From assembly GCA_014730235.1 (NCBI GenBank), contig WJIO01000427.1:1-7127 (forward strand): 7,127 nt of DNA, given 5' to 3'. The position numbers were made by a program, and so were the translations under genes. Below, one piece after another: positions 6,706 through 7,127 of this stretch (its first letter is position 1; the number at the start of each line of letters is the position of its first letter). A model generated the notes under the pieces. It worked only from the letters and a program-made list of their open reading frames with translations, was not told where the DNA came from and ran no database searches. Origin of the DNA: Candidatus Poribacteria bacterium. GTDB taxonomy: Bacteria; Poribacteria; DTPJ01; WJIO01.

Positions 6706-7127
6706 CTACCATTTTCTTGTGTATTCGGGTATACCTTTGTATATGTTCCAGTTTTCTCTTACTATTTTCCAATTTCCCTTTATCTTTTTGAAGAGCAGTT
6801 CCTTTATCCATTTGTCATGTTTTATGATATCTTTATTATATGCTTCCGCGGGTGTCTCTTTAAAAAATTCAAATGTAGCTCTGGCTGCATCACTTCCGGC
6901 TTCCAGTTTTGGTTCACCTATTTTATAACTCGGACCCTGGGAAAATATATTTTCCATTTGTCTTCGCATCTGGTTTACATCGAATTCTTCGATCTGTTCT
7001 TTACCATCCGAAACAATTATTTTTCTTATTTCCGCCTTATGCCAATAGTAAGACGTGTATGTATCAGCATCAGACATTTTCCACGCCAACTGCCAGCCTT
7101 CCAGAACCTGTCTGACCTCTTTAAGCA
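6706..7127 (-). CDS. NTF2-like domain protein, C-terminal part (5' end outside window)
   Basis: About 139 codons are visible. The frame stays open to the right edge, reading LKEVRQVLEGWQLAWKMSDA before continuing, so the TTG at 7089 is not a real start. The visible part is one NTF2-like domain with the pattern seen in the downstream gene: VRQVLEGWQLAWKMSDADTY at the start, ARATFEFFKE in the middle and WIKELLFKKIKGNWKIVRE near the end. Its tail ENWNIYKGIPEY closely matches ENWTVYEGVPVY in the neighbour, so the two are paralogues. By analogy it probably has an N-terminal membrane anchor and acts at the cell surface, but that part is not in the window. The stop (TAG, 6706-6708) lies 38 bases before the next start with no terminator between, consistent with one transcript. 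Function is unknown; Cds6-type NTF2 domains occur in some cell-wall proteins. Confidence 0.78.
   Translation of the reverse strand, partial: LKEVRQVLEGWQLAWKMSDADTYTSYYWHKAEIRKIIVSDGKEQIEEFDVNQMRRQMENIFSQGPSYKIGEPKLEAGSDAARATFEFFKETPAEAYNKDIIKHDKWIKELLFKKIKGNWKIVRENWNIYKGIPEYTRKW

Overview
The window looks like a chromosomal segment of a low-to-moderate GC Gram-positive bacterium, most likely a Clostridia-type Firmicute. This rests on the purine-rich AGGGG-type ribosome binding sites, tightly packed genes, an MrfA/YprA-type helicase and a DUF2851 protein; it is an inference, since no rRNA or other taxonomic marker is present. There is no tRNA, insertion sequence, CRISPR array or phage gene.

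Region 1 (1-4263, plus strand) is a compact four-gene run: the C-terminal part of an MrfA-type DNA repair helicase (cut by the left edge), protein-L-isoaspartate O-methyltransferase (pcm, overlapping the helicase stop as TAATG), a THEP1-family nucleotide phosphatase, and a DUF2851 protein starting 3 bases after the NTPase stop. The only sizeable gap (about 90 bases, pcm to NTPase) contains a perfect 16-bp palindrome that could be an operator. The NTPase has an intact frame, but its Walker A lysine is replaced by methionine. DNA repair and protein repair genes in one unit suggest a damage or maintenance theme, though the roles of the last two genes are not known.

Region 2 (4264-5603, plus strand) is a separate unit: a good sigma-A-like promoter, a strong Shine-Dalgarno site and a cytoplasmic GH29 alpha-L-fucosidase. 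No sugar transporter or regulator lies next to it in the window. It ends at a strong hairpin (12-bp perfect stem) shared with the converging unit on the other strand.

Region 3 (5640-7127, minus strand) holds two consecutive genes for envelope-type proteins built from NTF2-like (Cds6/SnoaL-like) domains. The downstream one is a membrane-anchored protein with two such domains. The upstream one is cut by the right edge and shows one matching domain. They are paralogues 38 bases apart and probably co-transcribed leftwards.

The best candidates for something new are the Met-substituted THEP1 protein, the repair-gene/DUF2851 operon and the tandem NTF2-like envelope genes. No clearly new defence or mobile system is evident.
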